Below are positions 13,216 to 20,155 of a stretch of DNA of 27,004 nucleotides, one piece after another; positions within the stretch are counted from its first letter, which is position 1, and every line of letters begins with the position of its first letter. The notes under the pieces were generated by a model. The model did no database searches, was not told the DNA's origin, and saw only the letters and a program-made list of their open reading frames with translations. The DNA is from Lactobacillus delbrueckii (GTDB lineage Bacteria; Bacillota; Bacilli; Lactobacillales; Lactobacillaceae). A program made the translations under genes and the position numbers. The stretch is taken from positions 1-27,004 of the forward strand of contig SFHY01000003.1 in assembly GCA_004556255.1 (NCBI GenBank), in the 5' to 3' direction.

Positions 13216-15168
13216 TTGAACAATAAATTTGCCGTCCGCGGTGGCAGCGGCGACACGACTGTCGTTGACAAGACTGCCCGCCCGCAGGACAACCTGTATT
13301 TGGCCGTTAACTCTGACTATCTGGACCAGCTGGAAATCCCAGCTGACCGGTCCCGGATGGGGAGCTTTGACCAAATCGCTGAAAACGTTGAAAAGAGCTT
13401 GATGGCTGACTTCGCGGCTTTTGCCAGCGGGGAAAAGGAAGTGCCGGACCTGCCGAACCTGGCTAAGGCCGTTGAACTCTACAAGCTGGCCAAGGACTTT
13501 GACAAGCGGAACGCCGACGGGGCAGAACCAATCCAGGCTGACTTGCAGAAACTAGAAGACTTAAAAGATTGGGCTGACCTGCAAGGCGCGTCAGCTGACT
13601 TGGCCAAGGAAGGCTTTGACCTGCCATTCTCCTTCTCCGTTGACGCGGACATGAAGAACACCAAGGTCAATACGGTTTACTTCGGCGGTCCCCACATCTT
13701 TTTGCCAGACACGACCACTTACGAAAGCCCGGACGCGGAAAAACTCTTGGGCGTGTTAAAAGAACAGACCCTCAAGCTCTTCCAAATGGCCGGGGTAAGC
13801 GAAGAAAAAGCCGCTGAATACGTGGACGGGGCCCTGGCTTATGACCAGCGCCTGGCCAAGGTGGTCAAGTCCAGCGAAGAGTGGGCTGACTACCCGGCTA
13901 TGTACAACCCGATTTCATTGGCAGACTTCAAGAGCAAGTTCACTAGCTTTGACATGGGCCAGTTCATGGCAGGCTTCCTTGGCGAAGAACCAGAAGTTTT
14001 GATCAACACTGAGCCCCGCTACCTGGACCAGGCTGAAGGGCTCTTAAACGAAGCCAGCTTCAGCGAAATCAAGGGATGGCTGCTGGTCAAGTTCATCAAC
14101 GACGTGGCCTCATCCCTGTCCCAAGAATTCAGAGAAGCTGCCTTTCCGTTCAGCCAGGCTTTGACCGGCCAGCCGCAACTGGCCAGCGGGATCAAGCAGG
14201 CCTACCGGATCGCCAACAGCACTTTCAGCGAAGTTGTCGGCGTCTACTACGGGCAGACCTACTTCGGGGCCGCCGCCAAGGAAGACGTTTTGGGCATGAT
14301 CAAGCGGATGCTGAAGGTCTACGAGGACCGGCTGGCCAAGAACGACTGGCTCTCCCAGGCAACTAAGGACAAGGCCATCACCAAGCTGCAGGCTTTGATC
14401 TTGAAGGTCGGTTACCCGGACAAGATTGAAGACATCTACAACCGCCTTCAGGTTACCCCGGCTTCAGCCGGCGGCAGCCTTTACAGCAACCTGCAGGCCG
14501 CCAGCCAGGAAAGCATCAAGTACAGCCTGGAGAAGCTTCACCAGCCAGTTGACCGGACTGTTTGGCTGATGCCGGGCAACCTGGTTAACGCCTGCTACGA
14601 CCCGCAGAGAAACGACATCACTTTCCCAGCGGCCATCCTGCAGGCACCGTTCTACAGTGCTGACCAGAGCCGGGCAGCCAACTACGGCGGGATCGGGGCC
14701 GTGATTGCCCACGAAGTTTCCCACGCCTTTGACAACAACGGGGCCCAGTTCGACGAATTCGGCAACATGAAGAACTGGTGGACTGAAGCTGACTACAAGG
14801 AATTTGCTGACCGGACCAAGGCGGAAATCGCCCTCTTTGACGGACTCAAGTTCGGCCCGACTACTTTGAACGGTAAGCAGATCGTGTCCGAAAACATCGC
14901 TGACCAGGGCGGCTTGACCGCGGCCATGACCGCCTGCAAGGAAGAAGGGCAGGGCCTGGAAGACTTCTACGCCAACTGGGCTAGAGTCTGGGCGCAAAAG
15001 TCCCTGGAAGCAGCCATCAAGATGATCGTTTCCGTTGACGTGCACGCGCCAGGCCCGCTGCGGGCAAATGTCCAGGCCCAGTGCCAGGACGAATTCTACG
15101 AGACCTTTGACGTCAAGCCGGGCGACGGGATGTACCTGGCTCCGGAAGACCGGGTCAAGATCTGGTAG
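13216..15168 (+). CDS. pepO: Neutral endopeptidase PepO (M13 family)
   Basis: A 650-residue zinc metallopeptidase of the neprilysin (M13) family. The zinc motif is His499-Glu500-Val-Ser-His503 and the third ligand Glu559 lies in ENIADQGG, both canonical. The C-terminus ends GDGMYLAPEDRVKIW, in the family's usual position; the length fits bacterial PepO. There is no signal peptide, so it is cytoplasmic. PepO cleaves medium-size peptides taken up by Opp systems and is part of casein-peptide utilisation. Translation starts at a TTG (13216), chosen because a perfect AAGGAGG at 13201-13207 is spaced 8 nt from it and the encoded N-terminus (MNNKFAVRGGSGD) is in family register. It is the second gene of a pair with the glutaredoxin-like gene. 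Confidence 0.96.
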   Translation: MNNKFAVRGGSGDTTVVDKTARPQDNLYLAVNSDYLDQLEIPADRSRMGSFDQIAENVEKSLMADFAAFASGEKEVPDLPNLAKAVELYKLAKDFDKRNADGAEPIQADLQKLEDLKDWADLQGASADLAKEGFDLPFSFSVDADMKNTKVNTVYFGGPHIFLPDTTTYESPDAEKLLGVLKEQTLKLFQMAGVSEEKAAEYVDGALAYDQRLAKVVKSSEEWADYPAMYNPISLADFKSKFTSFDMGQFMAGFLGEEPEVLINTEPRYLDQAEGLLNEASFSEIKGWLLVKFINDVASSLSQEFREAAFPFSQALTGQPQLASGIKQAYRIANSTFSEVVGVYYGQTYFGAAAKEDVLGMIKRMLKVYEDRLAKNDWLSQATKDKAITKLQALILKVGYPDKIEDIYNRLQVTPASAGGSLYSNLQAASQESIKYSLEKLHQPVDRTVWLMPGNLVNACYDPQRNDITFPAAILQAPFYSADQSRAANYGGIGAVIAHEVSHAFDNNGAQFDEFGNMKNWWTEADYKEFADRTKAEIALFDGLKFGPTTLNGKQIVSENIADQGGLTAAMTACKEEGQGLEDFYANWARVWAQKSLEAAIKMIVSVDVHAPGPLRANVQAQCQDEFYETFDVKPGDGMYLAPEDRVKIW

Positions 15169-15195
15169 TTTTTTATAAAATTTCATAAGCAACAA

Positions 15196-15226
15196 AAAAG
15201 CAGTCATTCCATCAATGACTGCTTTT
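15196..15226 (+). terminator. Terminator of pepO
   Basis: Perfect 13-bp stem AAAAGCAGTCATT/AATGACTGCTTTT with loop CCATC. Confidence 0.9.
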
Positions 15227-15431
15227 CTGCTGCTGTGTGTTTGTCTAATATATGTGTGTGTAAGAGAGGAAAAGAAAAAGAAAAATTAATTCCTATAGGA
15301 GAAGCAATTTCTTGCTTCTGACTATGGTTATATAATAACGGCCCTTTGTAAAAAAGCTGTGATCAATCTGCTTTGCTTCAATGAAAAAAAGTTTGTAATT
15401 TTCTAGAGCTTTTAAGACTTTCTAAAAACAA
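15227..15431. other. Non-coding spacer between pepO and kup
   Basis: About 200 bp with no credible gene. It starts with TG-rich simple sequence, then holds the palindrome TCCTATAGGA (15291-15300), an adjoining hairpin AGAAGCAA/TTGCTTCT with a TTTC loop (15300-15319), and a TATAAT at 15331-15336. A short plus-strand RNA starting near 15343 and ending at the hairpin at 15432-15460 is possible but unproven. Confidence 0.5.
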
Positions 15432-15460
15432 AAACGGCAAGCGTTCGAGGCTTGCCGTTT
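15432..15460 (-). terminator. Terminator of kup, possibly bidirectional
   Basis: Perfect 11-bp stem AAACGGCAAGC/GCTTGCCGTTT, loop of 7 nt. On the minus strand it is followed by a T-rich run (TTTTTGTTTTT with flanking bases); on the plus strand by TCTTTATTT. Confidence 0.85.
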
Positions 15461-15474
15461 CTTTATTTGCTTAT

Positions 15475-17535
15475 TTACTTGCTCTTTTGTTTCTTCGTTT
15501 TGCCCGCGTTCTTGTTCAGCATGGTCTTGCTGTAGTCAATTGGGGCTACCCGCTTGATTCTTTGCGGCTTCTGCTTACCCAGAATCAAAGGTACGCGTTC
15601 AATCACCGTGTCGGCAAATTCCAGGCCAAACCATTGAGCTGGGTTTGGTGACAGGTTTTGCAGCTGTACCCGGGCCTTAACCAGCCACTTTTGGTAAGAG
15701 GACAGGGTGGTTGATGGCGAGATGACGTCGTTAACGATAACGAACTTGAAGTCGCCGACGTTACGGCCTGGCGTGGTCGTGTATTCCTGCGGCTGAGCTT
15801 CGATGGTGTTGTCATTGATCAAGTCGTGGACGATCTGGCGCAGGTAGACGTTGACGCTAGTCTGCTTCTTGAAGCCCAAGTAGAGCTGAATGTTGATCAC
15901 GTTCTTGGTGCCAAAAGTGTTGACTGCGTATTCGGCTGTAAATGGGTCGTTAGTGACGTTAACAGAAACAAACCAGTAAGCCCGCGCTCTCTTAGGCCGC
16001 TTGTCCAGGATGGAGTACATGATCTCCCGCTTGATGAACTTGTTGTACTTAACCTTGGCCATGTAAACCAGGTTGTCAGCGTAAGTTGGGTAGTTGTCAT
16101 CGTGGCTGAGGTCAGTCAGCATGTCAGTGTATTCGTCCAAGCGAACGTAAGCATTAACAGATTCGTTCTTGTCGCGGACCTTGTTGCCGAAGTACCAAAC
16201 GACCATGACTGAAGCGATCAAGAAGGTGATCAACAGTGACACGTAACCGCCGTGAGAGAACTTGCTCAGACTTGACCCCATGAAGAGGATGTTGATCGTG
16301 CTGAAGAAGACGACAAAAATCGTGTTCCACAAGTTGTGGCCGCGCTTGAGCAACATCCATTCATAGCGCAGGATGGTGGTCATCAGCATGGTAATGGTGA
16401 TGGCCAGGCCGTAGGCTGCTTCCATGTGGGCTGAGGTTCTGAAGAAGAGAACCAGGGCGATGGTGGTAATGCCCAGCATCTTGTTGATGGCCGGAATGTA
16501 GATCTGCCCTCTTTCATCAGATGGGTAGAGGATATTCATCCGCGGCAGAAACTTCAGGTTGATGGATTCAGCCACCAGAGTGAAGGAACCCGAGATCAAG
16601 GCCTGGGAAGCGATGATCGCTGCCAGGGTAGCCAGAACGATTGACGCCAGCCGGATGTTTTCCGGAATCATGGCGTAGAAGGGGTTGATTTCAGTGGCTG
16701 AGTGCAGGTTGGTGTTGTTTAAGATCCAAACCCCTTGCCCTAAATAGTTCAGGGAGAGGCAGACGAAAACAAATGGCCAGGAGCCGTAGATGTTCCCCTT
16801 GCCGACGTGGCCGACGTCGGCGTAAAGGGCTTCAGCCCCCGTGGTGGCCAGGAAGATGGACCCTAAGATAGCTAAGCCCGCCTTGTTGTAAGGACTAAAG
16901 AGCAATTTGATCGCGTAGTAAGGGTTCAAGGCCTGCAGGATCCACCAGTTGCCGCCGATGTTGATGACCCCCATGATGCCCAGGAAGGCGAACCAGACAA
17001 GCATGACTGGACCGAAAGCCTTTCCGATGATGCTGGTCCCCATCCGCTGGATGGAGAAAAGCACTAGCAAAATAATAATAGTAATGACCAGGACCGTGGT
17101 CTGGTTGCTGACCGGGACGTTGCCCTTGCCGAATTCCAGCCCCTTCAGCCCTTCAATGGCAGTGGTAACCGTCACGGCCGGGGTCAGAGCCCCGTCGGCC
17201 AGGATAGCGGCCCCGCCGATCAGGGCCGGCCAGATCAGCCAGGCAGCCTTATTTCTGACCAAGGTGTAAAGGGCGAAGATACCACCTTCGCCGTGGTTGG
17301 TTGCCTTCAGGGCGATAATCACGTTCTGCACCGTCGTGAGCATGGTCACGGTCCACAGGACCGCGGAAATGGTCCCGATGATCAAGTCCCGGCTGACCGT
17401 ATTGAGCCCGCCGTTGCCGTCGATTACGGACTTCATGACATACAGGGGACTGGTCCCGATGTCGCCGTAGACAATCCCAATCGCGATCAAGAGGCCGGCG
17501 GCCGTCATGCGATTGCGTTTATTTTCTTCTTCCAT
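15475..17535 (-). CDS. kup: Potassium uptake transporter Kup
   Basis: A 686-residue membrane protein of the KUP/HAK/KT family, which imports K+ probably with protons. The hallmark GIVYGDIGTSPLYVMKS is at residues 20-36. About 12 hydrophobic segments follow in residues 10-455, then a cytoplasmic C-terminal domain of some 230 residues that ends in a Lys-rich tail (NKNAGKTKKQKSK). Length is at the long end of the family. The ATG is complementary to 17533-17535, with GAGGAG about 12 nt upstream, a slightly long spacing. A terminator follows. The short space upstream (17536-17607) leaves no room for a c-di-AMP riboswitch of the type that controls some kup genes. It lies in the same orientation as the following small gene, but a terminator separates them. 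Confidence 0.96.
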   Translation of the reverse strand: MEEENKRNRMTAAGLLIAIGIVYGDIGTSPLYVMKSVIDGNGGLNTVSRDLIIGTISAVLWTVTMLTTVQNVIIALKATNHGEGGIFALYTLVRNKAAWLIWPALIGGAAILADGALTPAVTVTTAIEGLKGLEFGKGNVPVSNQTTVLVITIIILLVLFSIQRMGTSIIGKAFGPVMLVWFAFLGIMGVINIGGNWWILQALNPYYAIKLLFSPYNKAGLAILGSIFLATTGAEALYADVGHVGKGNIYGSWPFVFVCLSLNYLGQGVWILNNTNLHSATEINPFYAMIPENIRLASIVLATLAAIIASQALISGSFTLVAESINLKFLPRMNILYPSDERGQIYIPAINKMLGITTIALVLFFRTSAHMEAAYGLAITITMLMTTILRYEWMLLKRGHNLWNTIFVVFFSTINILFMGSSLSKFSHGGYVSLLITFLIASVMVVWYFGNKVRDKNESVNAYVRLDEYTDMLTDLSHDDNYPTYADNLVYMAKVKYNKFIKREIMYSILDKRPKRARAYWFVSVNVTNDPFTAEYAVNTFGTKNVINIQLYLGFKKQTSVNVYLRQIVHDLINDNTIEAQPQEYTTTPGRNVGDFKFVIVNDVISPSTTLSSYQKWLVKARVQLQNLSPNPAQWFGLEFADTVIERVPLILGKQKPQRIKRVAPIDYSKTMLNKNAGKTKKQKSK

Positions 17536-17607
17536 AGCACTTAAATACTCCTCAAACTAAAAAGTCTGTGATATACAACAATAACTTTAAAGCTTTTGTT
17601 TAGATTT

Positions 17608-17643
17608 AACAAAAAAGAATGCCAGGAGACATTCTTTTTACTG
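17608..17643 (-). terminator. Terminator between the 137-residue gene and kup
   Basis: On the minus strand, stem AAAAAGAATG/CATTCTTTTT with an 8-nt loop, followed by TTGTT. It sits just upstream of kup. Confidence 0.75.
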
Positions 17644-17679
17644 TAATTTTCTTATATTTGGAGTAAAGTTTCAAGCCCT

Positions 17680-18093
17680 TTAGGATAAACTGCTTTCAAT
17701 CTGCGCGCGAATGCCTTCGTACCAGTTGCTCCAGTCTTCGTAAGTGGTCATCGCTTCCGGGTCAACGCCGGTTTCTGCGCTCATCTTGTCGAGGATGGCT
17801 TGGAAATTGTGGGCGTGGTCGATCAGCACGTGCTTGACCAGGTTCTTGCGGGAGAATGGCTGGTTGAGCAGGAGGTAGTGGTTGATGTTGACCATGTTAT
17901 GGTCTTCGTCAAATTCACTGATGATTTCCAGGTCGTCGCGTTCGAAAGAAGAAACGTAGAAGTTGGCGAAGTTGACCAGGTAAGCCGGCTGGTCGGCAAC
18001 TTCGCGTGCTGGCATGGTTACGCGTTCTGGTTCAGGCATCACGATCTTGAACATATCTTCATTGCTGCGGATTTTCTTTTCTTCTTCTGCCAA
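17680..18093 (-). CDS. Unrecognised 137-residue acidic protein
   Basis: No family recognised. The start is a TTG (complement of 18091-18093) with AAGGAG seven nucleotides upstream, better placed than any ATG. The product is acidic, has no cysteine, signal peptide or membrane segment, and opens with a charged stretch (MAEEEKKIRSNEDMF). Its middle has alternating hydrophobic and acidic residues compatible with beta structure (residues 40-70), and the C-terminal third looks helical, including VKHVLIDHAHNFQAIL. It is probably a soluble cytoplasmic protein. A promoter (TTGCTT-17-TAAAAT) and a terminator flank it, so it is its own transcription unit between kup and the TPR gene. Nothing links it functionally to either. 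Confidence 0.78.
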   Translation of the reverse strand: MAEEEKKIRSNEDMFKIVMPEPERVTMPAREVADQPAYLVNFANFYVSSFERDDLEIISEFDEDHNMVNINHYLLLNQPFSRKNLVKHVLIDHAHNFQAILDKMSAETGVDPEAMTTYEDWSNWYEGIRAQIESSLS

Positions 18094-18137
18094 AGTTGTA
18101 GCTCCTTTTTAAATAAAAGTCTATAAAGTCAATAGTA

Positions 18138-18166
18138 ATTTTAACGGCTTTAAGGCCAGAAAGCAA
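18138..18166 (-). promoter_or_regulatory. Promoter of the 137-residue gene
   Basis: On the minus strand TTGCTT (18161-18166), a 17-bp spacer, then TAAAAT (18138-18143). The -35 touches the foot of the upstream terminator hairpin. Confidence 0.5.
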
Positions 18167-18199
18167 GCGCCAGGCCCCCATAAATCAAGGCCTGGCGCT
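18155..18199 (-). terminator. Terminator of the TPR/serine-linker gene
   Basis: Perfect 11-bp GC-rich stem AGCGCCAGGCC/GGCCTGGCGCT, 12-nt loop; on the minus strand followed by a modest T-rich run (TGCTTTCT). Confidence 0.75.
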
Positions 18200-18209
18200 G
18201 AATTATTTC

Positions 18210-19157
18210 TTATTTGCCCGACTTCAGGTAGCCCTCGACGTCATCCTTGGTGATGGAGTCGATGGTGGTGTGGCCCTGCTGGTAGGCGTAGTTGAACAGG
18301 TTGATCAAGTCCTGCGGGCTCCAGCCGGCCGTGCTTTCGCCCAGGTTGTCAAGCTGGTTGCGGATTTGCTGGACGTCCCGGCTGGTCACGGTGCTGCCGC
18401 CAACCTTGTCATTGTTGCTGGTCCCGGACCCTTCAGCCTGGTTGCTGGAAGAGCTGGCTGAGCTGGAAGCGGCAGAAGATGAGCTGGAACTGGATTCCTT
18501 GCTGCTGGACTTGCTGGAAGAGTCTGAAGAGGATGAACTTGAATTTTCAGAACTGGAGCTGGATTCATCCTGCTTGCTCTTGGCTTCTTTAAGCAGGTCC
18601 TTGACGTTAGACCGGACCTTGGCGTAGTAAGCCCCGTTGATGTAAGGCAGGTCTAAGATTCTGCTGTAGGTGGAAACGGCGCTGTCGTAGTCGCTGTCTT
18701 CCATGGCCTTGGCCGCCTTCTTTAAGAGCGGCTTGATTTCACTGTCGTAGTTGTCCTTGACGGCCTTGAGCTGTTTAACCAGCTTTTTGGCCTGGCTGGT
18801 CATGACGCTGTAGCCGCCATTTTGCTCCTGGGCCTTTTGGGCCAGGTTCAAGGCGCTGACGTACTTAACGGTCGTCTTGGCTAACTTGATGGAGTCGGCC
18901 AGGTTTTCTGCCTGGGCCTTGTAGTTTTTAGCTTGGACAGTTGCCTTAGCCTGGTAGGCCTGGTCAAATTCGTCAGCGGCTTGGCTGTACTTCTTGGCCT
19001 TTACGGCCTCTTTGCCGGCCTGCATGTGGCTGGAGTAGCTGGAATTTGCCGCCTGCTCCTGGCTCTGCTTTTGCTGGCTGGAGTAGAAGTAGACGCCAGC
19101 CCCGCCCAAGGCGAGCACGGCCACCACGATGATGGACCAGATAGTTGATTTTTTCAT
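18210..19157 (-). CDS. Membrane-anchored TPR-like protein with serine-rich linker
   Basis: A 315-residue surface protein. A single hydrophobic segment at residues 7-26 (IWSIIVVAVLALGGAGVYFY), after two lysines and with no lipobox, would anchor it with the rest outside the cell. Residues 40-195 contain helical TPR-like stretches, for example AGKEAVKAKKYSQAADEF and AKAMEDSDYDSAVSTYSRIL. Residues 199-238 are almost pure serine with some Lys and Glu (a low-complexity linker). A distinct C-terminal domain of about 55 residues, including WSPQDLINLFNYAYQQG, closes it. I start at the ATG complementary to 19155-19157, with GAGGAGG 6 nt upstream; an upstream extension in frame has no ribosome-binding site. 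Function is unknown; the layout suggests a cell-wall-reaching protein interaction scaffold. Confidence 0.85.
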   Translation of the reverse strand: MKKSTIWSIIVVAVLALGGAGVYFYSSQQKQSQEQAANSSYSSHMQAGKEAVKAKKYSQAADEFDQAYQAKATVQAKNYKAQAENLADSIKLAKTTVKYVSALNLAQKAQEQNGGYSVMTSQAKKLVKQLKAVKDNYDSEIKPLLKKAAKAMEDSDYDSAVSTYSRILDLPYINGAYYAKVRSNVKDLLKEAKSKQDESSSSSENSSSSSSDSSSKSSSKESSSSSSSAASSSASSSSNQAEGSGTSNNDKVGGSTVTSRDVQQIRNQLDNLGESTAGWSPQDLINLFNYAYQQGHTTIDSITKDDVEGYLKSGK

Positions 19158-19244
19158 AAATAACCTCCTCGTTAATCTCCTCAATTATACCAGAATCGCC
19201 CCTCCCTTCAGTCAGCTGGTCCAACTTGTAATTATTACTTAACA

Positions 19245-19261
19245 AAAAGTGGCCGACTTTT
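19245..19261. repeat. Short inverted repeat in the divergent spacer
   Basis: AAAAGT-GGCCG-ACTTTT lies between the divergent TPR gene and DUF1659 gene. No -10/-35 pair that I trust is near it. It could be an operator or leader structure. Confidence 0.3.
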
Positions 19262-19295
19262 GCTTCTTGAAACGTTAGTATCAGTGCAGGCCCAA

Positions 19296-19336
19296 GGCGC
19301 CGGGGCCGGCCGGAGCGAAGCCCGCTGCTTCGCGGC
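19296..19336 (+). repeat. GC-rich structured leader upstream of the DUF1659 gene
   Basis: This 40-bp GC block holds the palindrome CCGGCCGG (19306-19313) and a perfect hairpin GCGAAGC/GCTTCGC with loop CCGCT (19315-19333). It is set in otherwise AT-rich sequence and is followed after 11 nt by a T-run (19347-19351). It looks like a folded 5' leader, possibly an attenuator. No known riboswitch class is recognised. Confidence 0.45.
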
Positions 19337-19372
19337 AAGATTGGATTTTTTAACAGAAACAGGAGAGAAAAA

Positions 19373-19582
19373 ATGAACTTCACTTTAGCTGACCAAAGCA
19401 TTCAATACACCTTCAAGGCCGAAAAGTATGACAAGGGACAGATGCAGCGCAGCCTGCAAAACGTCAAGCTGGATGCCAGCCCGGAAAGCCTGGTCAAGGT
19501 GGGCCAGGCCATCAGCAAGCTGCAGGGCGACGAACTGGCTGCCTTGACCCTGGTCCAAAAGCACAATTTGACCTTGGCTTAA
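19373..19582 (+). CDS. DUF1659 family small protein
   Basis: A 69-residue protein that I assign to DUF1659 by its size, the beta-strand N-terminus (FTLADQSIQYTF), the arrangement SPESLVKVGQAISKLQGDEL, and its pairing with a DUF2922 gene, as is common in Firmicutes. No enzymatic motif or signal peptide is present and the function of the family is not known. The ATG at 19373 follows AGGAG at 19361. The next gene starts 61 nt downstream with a near-identical ribosome-binding site (GAAACAGGAGA in both) and no terminator between, so they are probably one operon. Alternative assignments cannot be excluded without a profile search. Confidence 0.82.
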   Translation: MNFTLADQSIQYTFKAEKYDKGQMQRSLQNVKLDASPESLVKVGQAISKLQGDELAALTLVQKHNLTLA

Positions 19583-19643
19583 CTCTTTAGCGCGGAAACT
19601 ACAGATAAAAAGAATTTTTGAGTAAGAAACAGGAGAAAAAATC

Positions 19644-19880
19644 ATGACTACGACTACCGAATTGCAATTAACCTTTAAGTCCAGTGCCGGCAAAAAGAAG
19701 AGCCTGAACCTGCCATACGCGGTCAAGGGCTTGAGCGCGGACGTGGTCCGGGAAGCTGCTGCCGCCATCGCCGGCGAGGGCGTGTTCGTCAAGGAAGGGG
19801 AGGTCCTCTATGCTGAGCCGCTGGCTGCAAACTATATTGAACGTACTGTTACGGGTGTGTTTGACGATAGTAATCATTAG
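19644..19880 (+). CDS. DUF2922 family small protein
   Basis: A 78-residue protein of the type usually annotated DUF2922. It has a beta-rich start (ELQLTFKSSAGKKKSLNLPYA), a central helix (SADVVREAAAAIAGEGVF), and a final segment LAANYIERTVTGVFDDSNH. Function is unknown. It is the second gene of the pair with DUF1659; the two families co-occur widely, which suggests a shared complex or process. The ATG at 19644 follows AGGAG at 19631. A very stable terminator follows 40 bp after the stop, closing the unit. Confidence 0.82.
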   Translation: MTTTTELQLTFKSSAGKKKSLNLPYAVKGLSADVVREAAAAIAGEGVFVKEGEVLYAEPLAANYIERTVTGVFDDSNH

Positions 19881-19920
19881 GCAGATCTGGCCGCTTTAGC
19901 CGGATGCGAAATTTATACCC

Positions 19921-19951
19921 AAGAGGCGGCCTGGCCGCCTCTTTTCTTTTT
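19921..19951 (+). terminator. Terminator of the DUF1659-DUF2922 pair
   Basis: Perfect 11-bp stem AAGAGGCGGCC/GGCCGCCTCTT separated by a single T, followed by TTCTTTTT. Confidence 0.9.
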
Positions 19952-20012
19952 ATGTTTAATTTATGCAGCTTTATCCCGGCCTTTTGTAATTTTCTTTCTT
20001 AGCCCGGAAGGG

Positions 20013-20032
20013 GGAAAAAAGCGGTTTTTTCC
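20013..20032. repeat. A/T-rich inverted repeat upstream of the autolysin operon
   Basis: GGAAAAAA-GCGG-TTTTTTCC, a perfect 8-bp stem about 60 bp before the -35. Role unknown. Confidence 0.3.
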
Positions 20033-20092
20033 TATAAAAAATGTAATTGCTTAAGGAAATTGTTACTTTTACTTTACAGAATACGCGTTCGA

Positions 20093-20121
20093 TTGTAACT
20101 AGAGCGCTGAGCACATACAAT
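20093..20121 (+). promoter_or_regulatory. Promoter of the autolysin operon
   Basis: TTGTAA, a 17-bp spacer, TACAAT: near-consensus vegetative sigma factor promoter. Transcription would start near 20128, giving a leader of about 28 nt ending in AGGAGG (20144-20149). A sequence similar to a WalR box (TGTTAC-N5-CTTTAC, 20061-20077) lies just upstream. Confidence 0.75.
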
Positions 20122-20155
20122 AGAGGTTACGATTGAAATTATTAGGAGGAAATTA

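Noticed and set aside
14464..15207. 247-codon open frame antisense to pepO
   Set aside because: It lies over the highly conserved zinc-site region of pepO and has the same shadow origin.
17536..17607. c-di-AMP riboswitch ahead of kup
   Set aside because: Only about 70 nt separate kup from the preceding terminator, too little for that riboswitch.
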